Shown: positions 17,778 through 27,096 of the stretch, piece by piece
Numbering within the stretch: position 1 is the stretch's first letter
Layout of the letters: each line of letters starts with the position of its first letter
Assembly: GCF_002934665.1 (NCBI RefSeq)
Contig: NZ_NIRS01000002.1
Span: 930,001-994,000, forward strand
Reading direction: 5' to 3'
Origin: Pseudomonas laurylsulfatiphila
GTDB taxonomy: Bacteria; Pseudomonadota; Gammaproteobacteria; Pseudomonadales; Pseudomonadaceae
DNA: 64,000 bases
Notes under the pieces: generated by a model
What the model was told of the DNA's origin: nothing
Database searches by the model: none
What the model saw: only the letters and a program-made list of their open reading frames with translations
Translations under genes and position numbers: made by a program

Positions 17778-17896
17778 GGCCGGTCCCTCGGGCGACAGTC
17801 GATTCTATTGGATCCGTTTCAGCATAGTTACACTTTGCCGATTCTGCGCCAGTAAATTGCCGTCAATTTTGTTATACCCCTCGCATTTCCGGCAGC

Positions 17897-18796
17897 TCAG
17901 TGGGAATTACCACCCCAGATCCAGTTCCAGAACCCCGGCAACTCGACCGGCTGCGAGCCATCGCGCACGGTTCGCGCCATGGCCGCCCGCTGTAGCGCAG
18001 CCTGGTCGTCGTAAAACGGCTTGTCCGCGGTTTTCACCCCGGTCTCCCGGGCGCTGTCGAGCAGAATCTGCAGGTATTCACGGGTATGCCGGGCGGTATA
18101 GCGGTTGAGGTCGTGAAATGTCACCACGACCGGAATCACCCCATCGACCACCGGCAATTCGCCACGAGCGATGCGTTCGCGCACTTCAGACATCGAGCGC
18201 AGCATGTGCGACCGGCGCCGGGGGCTGGCGTTGAAACCCCAGATCTTGCCGTCATTGGCGCTCAAGTCCGTAAGCAGCACGTGCAAGCCATGCTGTTGAT
18301 AAGCGGCGAAGGTGCGCTTGTCGTAGTTCCAGAATGGCGGGCGCAGCAGGGTTGGGGGGGCACCGGTGATCGCCGCGATGTCGGCGCTGCCATCGGTCAG
18401 GGCCTGCTCCAGTTCTTGCGGCTCCAGCGAGCGATGATTGGTGTGCCAGGGCGTTGCCGTGTGGAAGCCCAGAATGTGACCTTCGGCGTGTTCGCGCCGC
18501 ATGATGCCCCGGCCCAATTCGCTGCCACCGGCGCGCGGCGCGCGGGTTTGCACGAAGAACACGGCTTTGATCCCCGGCTGCAACGGGTTTTGCGCCAGGC
18601 TCTCAAGCACCGTGACGGTCGGGTTCCACCAGCTCGATGCACTGGGACCGTCATCGAACGTCAGCAGAAAACGGATAGGCGGTTGCGCCTGCAAACGCTG
18701 TTCGGTCTGCGGCGTCATTGCAATGGGTGCGGCGATACAACCCAGCAAGCCAACTGCCAGGGCGCACACCGTTAAACACTTGAACCACTGTTTCAT
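17897..18796 (-). CDS. polysaccharide deacetylase family lipoprotein
   Basis: A 299-residue protein with a signal peptide and lipobox (LLGC, Cys20) and a NodB-type domain. Motif 1 is LLTFDDGPSA (catalytic base Asp and metal Asp) near residue 47. A His-rich motif 2 region GFHTATPWHTNH is near 112, and motif 3 RPPFW near 152. The enzyme should deacetylate an N- or O-acetylated sugar polymer in the periplasm or at the envelope. Motif 2 differs from the common H-S/T-x3-H-P, so metal binding should be checked. It is transcribed alone. Confidence 0.84.
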   Translation of the reverse strand: MKQWFKCLTVCALAVGLLGCIAAPIAMTPQTEQRLQAQPPIRFLLTFDDGPSASSWWNPTVTVLESLAQNPLQPGIKAVFFVQTRAPRAGGSELGRGIMRREHAEGHILGFHTATPWHTNHRSLEPQELEQALTDGSADIAAITGAPPTLLRPPFWNYDKRTFAAYQQHGLHVLLTDLSANDGKIWGFNASPRRRSHMLRSMSEVRERIARGELPVVDGVIPVVVTFHDLNRYTARHTREYLQILLDSARETGVKTADKPFYDDQAALQRAAMARTVRDGSQPVELPGFWNWIWGGNSH

Positions 18797-18968
18797 CTTT
18801 TGCCTTGGGCCAGACCATCACGATTGAAATACAAATTGGCAGGAATCCTTCGCCCGAGACGCCGGGCCGAGGTTGGATAAGGTACACAGGCTTTGGTTCC
18901 GGCGCTTGCCAAGCCTGTTTCGTCGCCAGCTACTAAACTGAAAAAACGCTCAACCAGAGTGTCAGGCC

Positions 18969-19649
18969 ATGTGCGGACGACTGTCGCAATACCGCGGGAT
19001 TCACGACTTCGTGGCGGTGCTGAGCATCCCCGACGCGCTGGTCAATCACGTCGGCAACGAACCCCTGGCGCACTATAACGCCGCGCCCACCACGCAACTT
19101 GCCCTGCTGCACCTGGAGAACGAGCGGCTGCACGCCGACGCCGTGCGCTGGGGTTGGCGGCCGCACTGGGCAACGGATCGCACGGAGCCGATCAATGCCC
19201 GGGTCGAGAAAGTCGCCCACGGCCCGTACTTCCGGGCCATCTGGCCGCATCGCGCGATCTGCCCGATCGATAACTGGTTTGAGTGGGTCGACGCCGGTGA
19301 CGGCAACAAACAGCCCTGGCTGATTCGGCGACGGGACCGGGCGCCGGCTTTCTGCGCGGCCATCGGCCAATACCCCATCGGCGGAGCCCCGCACAGGGAG
19401 CACGACGGTTTCGTGATTCTCACGGCAGACAGTGCAGGCGGCCTGCTTGACGTGCATGACCGGCGGCCGGTGGTGTTCTCGCCCGAGCTGGCGCGGGAAT
19501 GGCTGGACCCGGCCACGCCCAAGGAAAGAGCCGAGGAAATGGCGTTATCCCAGGGCGAGGTCAGTAACGTATTTGAGTGGTTCAAGGTGGACAAGGCCGT
19601 CGGCAATGTCAGGAACCAGGGCGCCGCGCTGATCAAGGAAGTTCCTTGA
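18969..19649 (+). CDS. SOS response-associated peptidase family protein (YedK/HMCES)
   Basis: A 226-residue SRAP domain protein. Cys2 (MCGRLSQY) is the residue that forms a thiazolidine crosslink to abasic sites in single-stranded DNA in YedK and HMCES. NAAPTT near residue 38, NARVEKV near 79, FEWV near 108 and the C-terminal His in VHDRRPVVF near 165 complete the active site (the usual HxRMP is HDRRP here). It protects DNA during repair. It is a single gene followed by a palindromic terminator. Confidence 0.88.
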   Translation: MCGRLSQYRGIHDFVAVLSIPDALVNHVGNEPLAHYNAAPTTQLALLHLENERLHADAVRWGWRPHWATDRTEPINARVEKVAHGPYFRAIWPHRAICPIDNWFEWVDAGDGNKQPWLIRRRDRAPAFCAAIGQYPIGGAPHREHDGFVILTADSAGGLLDVHDRRPVVFSPELAREWLDPATPKERAEEMALSQGEVSNVFEWFKVDKAVGNVRNQGAALIKEVP

Positions 19650-19666
19650 ATCTGTCGATAACGACA

Positions 19667-19729
19667 AAAGCCCCACTCAATGGAAAGGAAATTGTAGGAG
19701 CGAGCTCGCTCCTACAATGGCGGGGCTTT
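19667..19729. terminator. terminator with a nested perfect REP palindrome
   Basis: Outer stem AAAGCCCC (19667-19674) with GGGGCTTT (19722-19729). Inside is a 28-bp perfect palindrome (19691-19718), arms ATTGTAGGAGCGAG and its complement with no loop. It ends the yedK-like transcript and possibly that of the small gene at 19744. Confidence 0.8.
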
Positions 19730-19743
19730 GTTGTTTGGGTTGA

Positions 19744-19890
19744 TCAGAACTTGCGGTCAGGCTCTGACAGTTCCTTACCGTCGTCAGGATGCTTCCAGTC
19801 CGGCATCGACCGCTTTTGCTGCTCAATCTCTTCTTCCGTGGGTTCGTCCACGTCTTCTTCCGGGTCCGGACGCTTGGGTTCATTGGCCAT
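19744..19890 (-). CDS. 48-residue acidic protein
   Basis: A short gene that ordinary length cut-offs miss. The product, starting MANEPKRPDPEEDVDEPTEE, is highly acidic and proline-rich, ends in LSEPDRKF and has no hydrophobic segment, so it is likely disordered and cytosolic. A GAGGTG ribosome binding site lies 5 nt upstream of the ATG at 19890. Similar short acidic proteins occur in Pseudomonas, but I know of no function. An overlapping longer frame (19677-19883) is an arginine- and serine-rich shadow. Confidence 0.65.
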   Translation of the reverse strand: MANEPKRPDPEEDVDEPTEEEIEQQKRSMPDWKHPDDGKELSEPDRKF

Positions 19891-19955
19891 GTTCACCTCA
19901 CTTCCCGAAGGGATCGGTCATCCACTTTAAGCTTAGATCAGTTCCCCTGCTCCGC

Positions 19956-20270
19956 TCAGAGCCACCAGCGCAGCAAAAAGAAAAAGCCCATGCTCAACAG
20001 CATGCTGAGCAACGTATTGCGCGTGTAAAGCACCAGCCCCACCGCCACCAGCGAGCTGATCAGATAGGGGTTGTCCCAGTGCAGGTTCAGCTGTTTTTCC
20101 GGCATGAACACAATCGGCCCACAGATAGCCGTCAACATGCCCGGTACGGCAAACCCGAGGAACTGCCGGGCATTGCTGCTCAGGCGCACCGGCAGGCGCG
20201 GCTCGAGAAAAACGTAGCGGTTGAGGAACACCAACACGCCCATTCCGACAATCACAGCCCAGACCATCAT
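19956..20270 (-). CDS. azlD: AzlD family branched-chain amino acid exporter subunit
   Basis: A 104-residue membrane protein with about four hydrophobic helices (AVIVGMGVLVFLNRY, LGFAVPGMLTAICG, LISSLVAVGLVLY, LLSMLLSMGFFFLL). It is the small partner of AzlC in export of branched-chain amino acids or analogues. The start overlaps the azlC stop through ATGA (20267-20270), so translation is coupled. Confidence 0.86.
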   Translation of the reverse strand: MMVWAVIVGMGVLVFLNRYVFLEPRLPVRLSSNARQFLGFAVPGMLTAICGPIVFMPEKQLNLHWDNPYLISSLVAVGLVLYTRNTLLSMLLSMGFFFLLRWWL

Positions 20271-20965
20271 GTGCGTCCACCGTAGAATTTATTGCAGACA
20301 AACCCCGCGGTCATCCCCGCCAGCCCCGACAGCACCAGCGCTGAACCCCATTGCCAGTAGCTGAACAGCACCGAGCAAAACAGCGACACCGCCACGCACA
20401 CCACGGTCGGCACGTTGCGGACCACCGGGGTGATCAGGGCAATGAAGGTGGCCGCGATGGAGAAATCCAGGCCCAGGTGTTCAAGGCCCGGAATGCTGCT
20501 GCCGAGTACAATGCCCGCCAGGGTGAAGAGGTTCCAGGCGATGTAGAACGTCAGGCCCACGCCCAGGGCGTACCAGCGATTGAATTGCTGCTTGTCGTGC
20601 TGGCTGGTCAGGGCAAACAGCTCATCGGTGAGCAAGAAACCCAGCCCCGCACGCCAGCGCCCCGGCAATGGCGAAATCACCGAACGCATGCTCATCCCGT
20701 AAAGCAAATGCTGGGAGGTCAGCAACAGCGTGGTGAGCAAGATCGAAAAGATCCCGGCACCGCCCTTGAGCATGCCGATGGCCACCAGTTGCGCCGCACC
20801 GGCAAACACAATGCTCGACAGGCCCTGGCCTTGCAGGGGCGTGAGGTTGGCTTCGATGGCCATGGAGCCGGCCAGCAAGCCCCAGGGCGCGGTGGCCAGG
20901 GACAGCGGCATGATCGCCGCAGCGCCGCGCAAAAAGGCGCTGCGCGGCATGAGTGAGTTGGGCAT
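20267..20965 (-). CDS. azlC: AzlC family branched-chain amino acid exporter
   Basis: A 232-residue integral membrane protein with about six helices. The N-terminal segment MPLSLATAPWGLLAGSMAIE and FAGAAQLVAIGML match the AzlC/YgaZ family. With AzlD it forms a small two-subunit exporter in the inner membrane. The start at 20965 has no strong ribosome binding site; Met6 is an alternative. Divergent from the PAS-GGDEF gene. Confidence 0.87.
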   Translation of the reverse strand: MPNSLMPRSAFLRGAAAIMPLSLATAPWGLLAGSMAIEANLTPLQGQGLSSIVFAGAAQLVAIGMLKGGAGIFSILLTTLLLTSQHLLYGMSMRSVISPLPGRWRAGLGFLLTDELFALTSQHDKQQFNRWYALGVGLTFYIAWNLFTLAGIVLGSSIPGLEHLGLDFSIAATFIALITPVVRNVPTVVCVAVSLFCSVLFSYWQWGSALVLSGLAGMTAGFVCNKFYGGRT

Positions 20966-21134
20966 GACGTTCTACAGACAGGGAAAGACCTGAGACTTTG
21001 CCAGCTGTGGCGGCCAATGGCTTGAACAATCTTGCTCACTGAGACGCTTGCTTGCCATTCATCGGCTGCCCGCTTGATTCGCCTCGGTGGTAGCAACATG
21101 ATGGCCCTGCATTTTTCATCGAGGCAGGCCCTTC

Positions 21135-22070
21135 ATGATTTCAGCCGAAACCGACAGCGACGTTTACAAAACCCTGCTTGAGTCGACCAAAGCCATTCCC
21201 TGGCGCATCGACTGGAAAACCATGACCTTCAGCTACGTCGGGCCACAGATCGAAGAACTGCTGGGCTGGAAGCAGCACAGCTGGGCCTCGGTCAATGACT
21301 GGGTCGAGCGCATGCACCCGGATGACCGCGACTACGTGATGGACTTCTGTGTCTCGCAATCGCGGGCCGGCATCGATCACGAGGCCGACTATCGCGCACT
21401 GACCGACAGCGGCGAGTACGTGTGGATCCGCGATGTGGTGCACGTGGTGCGCAAGGACGGCGAAGTCGAGGCGCTGGTGGGGTTCATGTTCGATATCAGC
21501 GAGCGCAAGAAAACCGAAGAACACCTGATCCGCCTGCAAAAACAACTGGAGGAGTATTCCTTCCAGGACGGCCTGACCGGCATCGCCAACCGCCGCATGT
21601 TCGACACCGTGCTGGAGCGCGAGTGGAACACGGCCCAGCGTAACGGCTTGCCGTTGTCGGTGATCGTGCTGGATATCGATTATTTCAAGCAGTACAACGA
21701 CCACTACGGCCACATCAAGGGTGACGAATGCCTGCGTCGCGTGGCCCAGACCCTGTCCATGGCGGCAAACCGGCCACGGGATTTCATCGCCCGGATCGGC
21801 GGTGAAGAGTTCGTCTGGCTGCTGCCGGAAACCGATGCCGAATCCGCACGGCTGGTGGCGCACAAATGCCTGCACCTGATTCGCCAGCAGCAGATCCCCC
21901 ATGAATTCTCGAACGTGTCGAAGCTGCTGAGTATCAGCCTCGGCGTCGGCACCACCCTGGCATCGATGCATGCGACGGCCCTGGAGCTCGTCGAGCAGGT
22001 CGATCATCTGCTCTACAAGGCCAAGCACAATGGCCGGATGCGCGCCGAGTTCGCTGATTTTCGTGATTGA
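21135..22070 (+). CDS. PAS-GGDEF diguanylate cyclase
   Basis: A 311-residue cytosolic protein. A PAS fold covers residues about 8-125 (PWRIDWKTMTFSYVGPQIEE, then LLGW) with a PAC-like end. The GGDEF domain covers residues about 145-305. The active loop is IGGEEF with the catalytic glutamates, and RPRD five residues before it is an inhibitory I-site for c-di-GMP. The gene probably makes c-di-GMP in response to a PAS signal. It has its own terminator-like hairpin downstream. Confidence 0.9.
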   Translation: MISAETDSDVYKTLLESTKAIPWRIDWKTMTFSYVGPQIEELLGWKQHSWASVNDWVERMHPDDRDYVMDFCVSQSRAGIDHEADYRALTDSGEYVWIRDVVHVVRKDGEVEALVGFMFDISERKKTEEHLIRLQKQLEEYSFQDGLTGIANRRMFDTVLEREWNTAQRNGLPLSVIVLDIDYFKQYNDHYGHIKGDECLRRVAQTLSMAANRPRDFIARIGGEEFVWLLPETDAESARLVAHKCLHLIRQQQIPHEFSNVSKLLSISLGVGTTLASMHATALELVEQVDHLLYKAKHNGRMRAEFADFRD

Positions 22071-22074
22071 CAAA

Positions 22075-22104
22075 AGGCGCGCCAGCTTTTAAAACTGGGC
22101 GCCT
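22075..22104 (+). terminator. hairpin after the PAS-GGDEF gene
   Basis: Imperfect stem AGGCGCgCCAG / CTGGgCGCCT around TTTTAAAA. It starts 5 nt after the stop. There is no long T tract, so strength is uncertain. Confidence 0.5.
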
Positions 22105-22355
22105 CACTCAGGGTGTAAGCAAGTATGTCCGCAACCTTCAACCTCAACACTTCCGTCATTGGCTTGATTGCCAAGGCGCAAGGTTGCGTTGCGCACGCCC
22201 TCAAATCGAAGAAACAGTCGCTCATGTGACCGGGGCGCGCTGTCCCGTCAGATGAGCTGACAGGACATTGAGCGCGACGGACCACACTCCCCTTGCTTAC
22301 TCTCCTTCCATGCCCCTGACGGTGACGAAATCGGTCAACCATCAGGAGAAAAAGC

Positions 22356-23231
22356 ATGTCAGCGTTTCAGGGTATCTGGGTTCCACTGGTCACCCCCTTC
22401 CACAACGGCGCCATCGATTTCGTCGGCTTGCGCCGTCTGGTCAGCCATCTGCTGGAAAAAGGTGTCGACGGCCTCATCGTTTGCGGCACCACCGGCGAGC
22501 CGGCGGCGATGGGCAAACATGAGCAACTGGCAGTGCTTGATGCGGTGCTGGAGCTGGTGCCGGCGCAACGGGTGGTCATGGGCCTGGCCGGCAACAACCT
22601 GACCGAGTTGTTGCAGTTCCAGAGCGAGATCCTCAAGCGCCCGGTGGCGGGCCTGCTGGTGCCGGCGCCGTATTACATCCGCCCGTCCCAGGCCGGCCTC
22701 GAAGCGTTTTTCCGCACGGTCGCCGATGCCTCCAGCGTGCCACTGATTCTCTACGACATCCCCTACCGTACCGGCGTGGCCTTCGAACAGGCGACCCTGC
22801 TCAACATCGTCGCCCATGAGCGAATCGTCGCGATCAAGGATTGCGGCGGTAACTTTTCCAACACCCTCGCCTTGCTCGATAGCGGCCATGTCGACGTGCT
22901 GTGTGGCGAAGACAACCAGATCTTCAATGCCCTGTGCCTGGGCGCCAAAGGCGCGATTGCCGCGTCGGCGCATGTCCATCCGGAACTGTTCGTGCAGTTG
23001 CACCGGCAGATCCGCGACAACCGATTGGCTGAAGGCCGCGCCACGTTTTTCCGTCTGCTGCCGCTGATCAATAGCCTGTTCCTGGAACCCAACCCGGCCC
23101 CAGTGAAAACCGCGCTGGCCCTGCAAGGCTTGATCGGTGACGAACTGCGCGCACCGATGCAACGCAGCAGCGAATCGATGACCGAACGTTTGCAAGGCGT
23201 GCTCAGGACATTGGATCGCGACAATCGATAG
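22356..23231 (+). CDS. DapA-like dihydrodipicolinate synthase / N-acetylneuraminate lyase family aldolase
   Basis: A 291-residue class I aldolase of the DHDPS/NAL family. GTTGEPAAM near residue 44, the Tyr in YDIPYRTG near 134 and the Schiff-base Lys in VAIKDCGGN near 161 are all present. It could make 4-hydroxytetrahydrodipicolinate for lysine, but Pseudomonas genomes carry several paralogues. This copy, linked to a LysR regulator, may instead act on another keto acid in catabolism. AGGAGA lies 7 nt upstream of the ATG. It is followed by a DUF2784 gene. Confidence 0.85.
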   Translation: MSAFQGIWVPLVTPFHNGAIDFVGLRRLVSHLLEKGVDGLIVCGTTGEPAAMGKHEQLAVLDAVLELVPAQRVVMGLAGNNLTELLQFQSEILKRPVAGLLVPAPYYIRPSQAGLEAFFRTVADASSVPLILYDIPYRTGVAFEQATLLNIVAHERIVAIKDCGGNFSNTLALLDSGHVDVLCGEDNQIFNALCLGAKGAIAASAHVHPELFVQLHRQIRDNRLAEGRATFFRLLPLINSLFLEPNPAPVKTALALQGLIGDELRAPMQRSSESMTERLQGVLRTLDRDNR

Positions 23232-23291
23232 AGCGCCCGCCACCGGCCCGAGTACCATGGAGCGATTCGATCAGCCTTCAGGGGCACCGAC

Positions 23292-23648
23292 ATGCTGTAC
23301 CGAATCGCCGCCGACGGGCTGATGCTGTTTCACCTGTCGTTCATTGTGTTTGTCGTGTTCGGCGGGCTGCTGATACTCAAATGGCGCCACCTGATTTGGT
23401 GGCATCCGCCCGCTGCGCTGTGGGGTATGGCGGTGGAGTTCTTCCACCTGCCCTGCCCGCTGACCGACTGGGAAAACCGCATGCGCCATGGGGCCGGACA
23501 AACCGGTTATGGCGGTGGGTTCATCGAGCATTACATTTGGCCGGTGATTTACCCGGCGGGCCTGACGCCCGGCATTCAGTTGGGTTTGGGCAGCGTGGTG
23601 TTGGTGATCAATGTGTTGGTCTATCTTCGATTGATCCGTACTTCCTGA
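23292..23648 (+). CDS. DUF2784 membrane protein
   Basis: A 118-residue protein with three hydrophobic helices (GLMLFHLSFIVFVVFGGLLI, LWGMAVEFF, LGSVVLVINVLVYL). The conserved polar core HLPCPLTDWENRMR matches DUF2784. It should lie in the inner membrane. Function is not known. It starts 60 nt after the DapA-like gene on the same strand. Confidence 0.8.
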   Translation: MLYRIAADGLMLFHLSFIVFVVFGGLLILKWRHLIWWHPPAALWGMAVEFFHLPCPLTDWENRMRHGAGQTGYGGGFIEHYIWPVIYPAGLTPGIQLGLGSVVLVINVLVYLRLIRTS

Positions 23649-23667
23649 GTCACCCCACCCTGCCTCT

Positions 23668-23750
23668 GTAGGAGCTGGCTTGCCAGCGATCGGCCTTGAG
23701 CCATGCATCGCACTCGCGAGCCCCTTCGCCGGCAAGCCGGCTCCTACAAG
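23668..23750. repeat. REP variant doublet
   Basis: Inverted copies of a TGTAGGAGCTGGCTTGCCAG type element at 23668-23691 and 23728-23750. It lies between DUF2784 and the LysR gene. Confidence 0.82.
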
Positions 23751-23780
23751 GTTGTCGTGTTCGTTTGAGGATTTTTGCAC

Positions 23781-24698
23781 ATGCTGTCGACCGAAGACCT
23801 GGCGCTACTAGAAGCAATCCGCGAAACCGGCAGCCTGTCGCGGGCGGCGGCGTACCTGGGCAAGGCGCCGTCGACCGTGTCCTATGCGGCGCGGCAGCTG
23901 GAGGAACGCTTCGATGCGTTGCTGTTCGACCGCCGTCGCTACCGTTTGCAACTGACCCCGGCGGGTGAGTTGCTGGTCAACGAAGCGGCGCGGCTGATGC
24001 AGGACGTCTCGCGCCTGACCCAACGGGTCCGGCAAGTGGCCAATGGCTGGGAGAGCCGCCTGTGGATTGTCACCGACGAGTTGCTGGAGTTCGAAACCCT
24101 GATCCCGGTGATCGACGAGTTCGATGCGCTGCAATCCGGCGTACCGCTGCGCATCACCCAGGAGGTCCTCAAAGGGGTCTGGGAGGCCCTGCGCGAAGGC
24201 CGCGCGGACCTGATCATCGGCGCCACCAATGAGCCAGCGGCGATTCCGTCCTTGCGCTGGATGCAACTGGGGGAAATGGAATGGGTGTTTGCGGTGTCGC
24301 CCAGACACCCGCTGGCCAAGGCCAAAGGCCCGATTAGCCGGGCCATGGTCGCGCAGCACCGGGCCGTTGTGGTGGCCGATTCGTCCAGAGTCAGCGAGGG
24401 CAGCACCTACGGCGTCACCGGTGGGCAAGCGGTGCTGGCCGTGCCGACCATGGGCGCGAAAATCCTCGCCCAGTGCCATGCGCTGGGGGTGGGTTGGCTG
24501 CCGCGGCACCGGGTTGGTTCGCTGCTGAAAAACGGCACGCTGGTTGAAAAGCCGATGGCCGACCCGCGCGAACCGAACATCCTCTACGCAGGCTGGCGTG
24601 GCGACCATGACGGTCGCGCCCTCGGCTGGTGGCTGGAGCAGCTTGAAAAACCCGGCCTGGCGACCCGACTGGTTCAGGGAACGGACCGGTTTGCCTGA
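23781..24698 (+). CDS. LysR family transcriptional regulator
   Basis: A 305-residue LysR regulator. The helix-turn-helix is at residues about 1-62 (ETGSLSRAAAYLGKAPSTVS, YAARQLEERFDALLF). The effector domain begins near residue 90. ATG at 23781 is preferred to a TTG at 23775. It shares orientation with the DapA-like aldolase and DUF2784 gene and may control them, but the target is inferred from proximity only. It is convergent with the GGDEF gene at 24709. Confidence 0.85.
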   Translation: MLSTEDLALLEAIRETGSLSRAAAYLGKAPSTVSYAARQLEERFDALLFDRRRYRLQLTPAGELLVNEAARLMQDVSRLTQRVRQVANGWESRLWIVTDELLEFETLIPVIDEFDALQSGVPLRITQEVLKGVWEALREGRADLIIGATNEPAAIPSLRWMQLGEMEWVFAVSPRHPLAKAKGPISRAMVAQHRAVVVADSSRVSEGSTYGVTGGQAVLAVPTMGAKILAQCHALGVGWLPRHRVGSLLKNGTLVEKPMADPREPNILYAGWRGDHDGRALGWWLEQLEKPGLATRLVQGTDRFA

Positions 24699-24708
24699 CG
24701 CCTGAGCC

Positions 24709-26253
24709 TCAGTTGGCAATCACACTCATATTGCGCCCACTGGCCTTGGCCACGTACAGCGCCTTGTCCGCCGCAGCGATCAGGTCTTCGGAGCGAACCT
24801 GGGACGCACCATTGCTGGCACACACGCCAACGCTGACGGTGACGGCGCCTTCCGGGCTGTCGCTGTGGGCAATTTCAGCCTGCAGCACCGCGCGGCGGAT
24901 TTTCTCCGCCACCAGGAATGCCCCCACGTAGTCGTTGCCGGGCAGCACCACCGCAAACTCCTCGCCACCATAACGGGCGGCCAGATCACCGGGGCGCTTG
25001 ATGTTGTCGGTGATGATCGCACCGACCTTGCGCAAACACTCATCACCGGCCGGGTGACCGTAGCGGTCATTGAACGGTTTGAAATGATCGACATCGATCA
25101 TCAGCAGCGCCAGCTCGCTCTGGCTACGCCGGGCACGGCCCATTTCGGCATCGATGAACGCGTCGAGCTGACGCCGGTTGGCCAGCCCCGTCAGCGCATC
25201 CTTGAGAGCCAGGCCTTCGAGGTTGCGATTGACCTCCAGGAGCTTGTCCTGGGTGTCCAGCAACTCGACCTGCACCAGGTTCTGCTGCTTCATCAGCTTG
25301 ATCAGCCGGAACCCCAGTCCCCCGAGAACACTGAGCAACAGCGTGACGATGCCGGCGCTGAGCAGCGTTTCCTTGCGCCAACTGGCCAGCACTTCATCCT
25401 TGTTCAGTGCGGCAAACACGATCAGCGGATAACCCTCGACCCGGCGGTACCCCGTCACCCGCTCGACACCGTCGATGACCGACGTGATCGTGGCCGTGCC
25501 CGCATCGCTCTTGGGCAACAACTGGGTGAACAACGGGCTCTTGGCAAGGCTGCTGCCGATATCCGACTCCTTGAAGGGCCGCCGAATGACAATGCTGGCG
25601 TTGTCGGCGATCAGGGTGATCACGCCATTGCTGCCCATGTCGATGCTGTCGTAGAGCTGCAGAAAATGAGTGAGGTAAATCGTCGCCAGCGCCACGCCGG
25701 CAAAACTGCCGTCGGGATGATTGAGCCGACGCGAAACCGTCAGGATCCACTCGCCGCTCGAACGGCTCTTGATCGACGGCCCGATGTGCGGCCCACGGCT
25801 GGGGTTGTCGCGATGGAAGATGAAGTATTCGCGGTCGGAATTGTTGACGCCGGTTTGGCCGGCGCCATTGGAATTGGCGAGCCACTGCCCTTTTTCGTCG
25901 AAAACGAACAAGCCATGAAGCTGGCTCAACTCACTGCGCTGGGCATTGAGCAATGCCGGCAGCCGGGATTGATCCACGCCGTCGTGTTCCAGGCGATCGA
26001 CCAACGTGAACAGCAGCGTATCGGCCTGCTTGATCGTTGCCTGCGCTTGCGAAGCCAGGGTCTGCGCCAGGTTGGACATCACCACTTGCTTGTCATGCAG
26101 GTGGTACAGGCGTGAGCTCCAGGCTTCCCAGATCACGATAGCCACCATCGACAGGCACACCGCCACCAGCAAGGTCACCGCCGAGCGGACCTTGAGCCTT
26201 GCCACGGCTGGCCGAAGCATTTCAATTTGATCGTTGATCAATGGATGTCCCAT
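24709..26253 (-). CDS. membrane-bound diguanylate cyclase with periplasmic dCache sensor
   Basis: A 514-residue protein. One N-terminal helix (VTLLVAVCLSMVAIVIW, residues about 24-40), a periplasmic dCache-type sensor (about 45-290) and a second helix (LLSAGIVTLLLSVLGGLGF, near 305) precede a coiled linker and a GGDEF domain. The active loop is YGGEEF, with RPGD five residues before it as an I-site. The sensor suggests response to a small extracellular molecule. The start at 26253 has GGGAG 5 nt upstream; the longer frame to 26307 lacks one. Confidence 0.9.
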   Translation of the reverse strand: MGHPLINDQIEMLRPAVARLKVRSAVTLLVAVCLSMVAIVIWEAWSSRLYHLHDKQVVMSNLAQTLASQAQATIKQADTLLFTLVDRLEHDGVDQSRLPALLNAQRSELSQLHGLFVFDEKGQWLANSNGAGQTGVNNSDREYFIFHRDNPSRGPHIGPSIKSRSSGEWILTVSRRLNHPDGSFAGVALATIYLTHFLQLYDSIDMGSNGVITLIADNASIVIRRPFKESDIGSSLAKSPLFTQLLPKSDAGTATITSVIDGVERVTGYRRVEGYPLIVFAALNKDEVLASWRKETLLSAGIVTLLLSVLGGLGFRLIKLMKQQNLVQVELLDTQDKLLEVNRNLEGLALKDALTGLANRRQLDAFIDAEMGRARRSQSELALLMIDVDHFKPFNDRYGHPAGDECLRKVGAIITDNIKRPGDLAARYGGEEFAVVLPGNDYVGAFLVAEKIRRAVLQAEIAHSDSPEGAVTVSVGVCASNGASQVRSEDLIAAADKALYVAKASGRNMSVIAN

Positions 26254-26334
26254 GGTGCTCCCTGTGTCGATGACGGACGAACCTTCCTGATCGCCGTTTT
26301 TGCTCACTATGCCCGAGCCGGGCTCGCCATGATG

Positions 26335-26862
26335 TTAGCGCGGCGCCTGCTTTAGCGCCTCCAGCCACGCCGGATCGAGCCGTGTCTGTTGGATTTCGAT
26401 GCCCTGCGCTTGCATCCGTTCCTTGTGCTGGTCCATTTCGCGGATCAACTGGCCATGGTCACTGGAGTTGCCATCGAGTTGATGCATCTGGTTCAAGCCC
26501 AAATGGTAGAAACGCAACAGCTTCATCGCAACCGGATCACCGCGTTCCACGGCCGCCGTTACATGATGCATGACATTGGTGATGCTCATCAGGCTGCGCT
26601 TGAGTTGCCAACTGTAGACCGCAGGCGCCATCCACGCCTGGCGCCAGAACACCTTGCGCATCAGCGCCACCATCACCAGCACGGCAACAAACACGCCACC
26701 GACGTTGAAGCGCAGATTGTCGCCCCCGGGCGTGCCGAACAGCGCCACTGCCGCCGAGGACAGCAGCATCGCCAGCGCCAGGAAGATCAGGGCAATGATG
26801 ACCGTGCTGCGCCGCGTCTGTTGCCGGTAGGTGTCAGCGTTCATCGGCTGGATTTCGAACAT
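26335..26862 (-). CDS. DUF3087 membrane protein
   Basis: A 175-residue protein starting MFEIQPMNADTYRQQTRRST. Two helices follow (IIALIFLALAMLLSSAAVAL and VGGVFVAVLVMVALM). The cytosolic C-terminal part carries MKLLRFYHLGLNQMHQLDGN, typical of DUF3087 in Pseudomonas. Function is not known. ATG at 26862 is supported by AGGAAA upstream and by family resemblance. Confidence 0.8.
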   Translation of the reverse strand: MFEIQPMNADTYRQQTRRSTVIIALIFLALAMLLSSAAVALFGTPGGDNLRFNVGGVFVAVLVMVALMRKVFWRQAWMAPAVYSWQLKRSLMSITNVMHHVTAAVERGDPVAMKLLRFYHLGLNQMHQLDGNSSDHGQLIREMDQHKERMQAQGIEIQQTRLDPAWLEALKQAPR

Positions 26863-27096
26863 TGCGTCGGGTTTCCTGAGCTGAAAGGGTAAAAAGGGGT
26901 CTGAGGCAAAAAGACAGCGGGCCATTATCCCCTCTGCGGGGGATTTAGCTATGCTGGGGCTCCTTTTCATCTTTTCATCGTCAAGCGGGGGACATGGCGA
27001 GACCGCGCAGTTCGTGCCATCTTCTTTCATGAATACACATTATTCGGATGCCATTCGTAGTTGCTGTGTGAATGACATCGTTTTAAGGATCATTGA

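Noticed and set aside
22124..22228. 34-codon frame MSATFNLNTSVIGLIAKAQG...
   Set aside because: No ribosome binding site and no recognised family. It could still be a real small gene; evidence is too thin.
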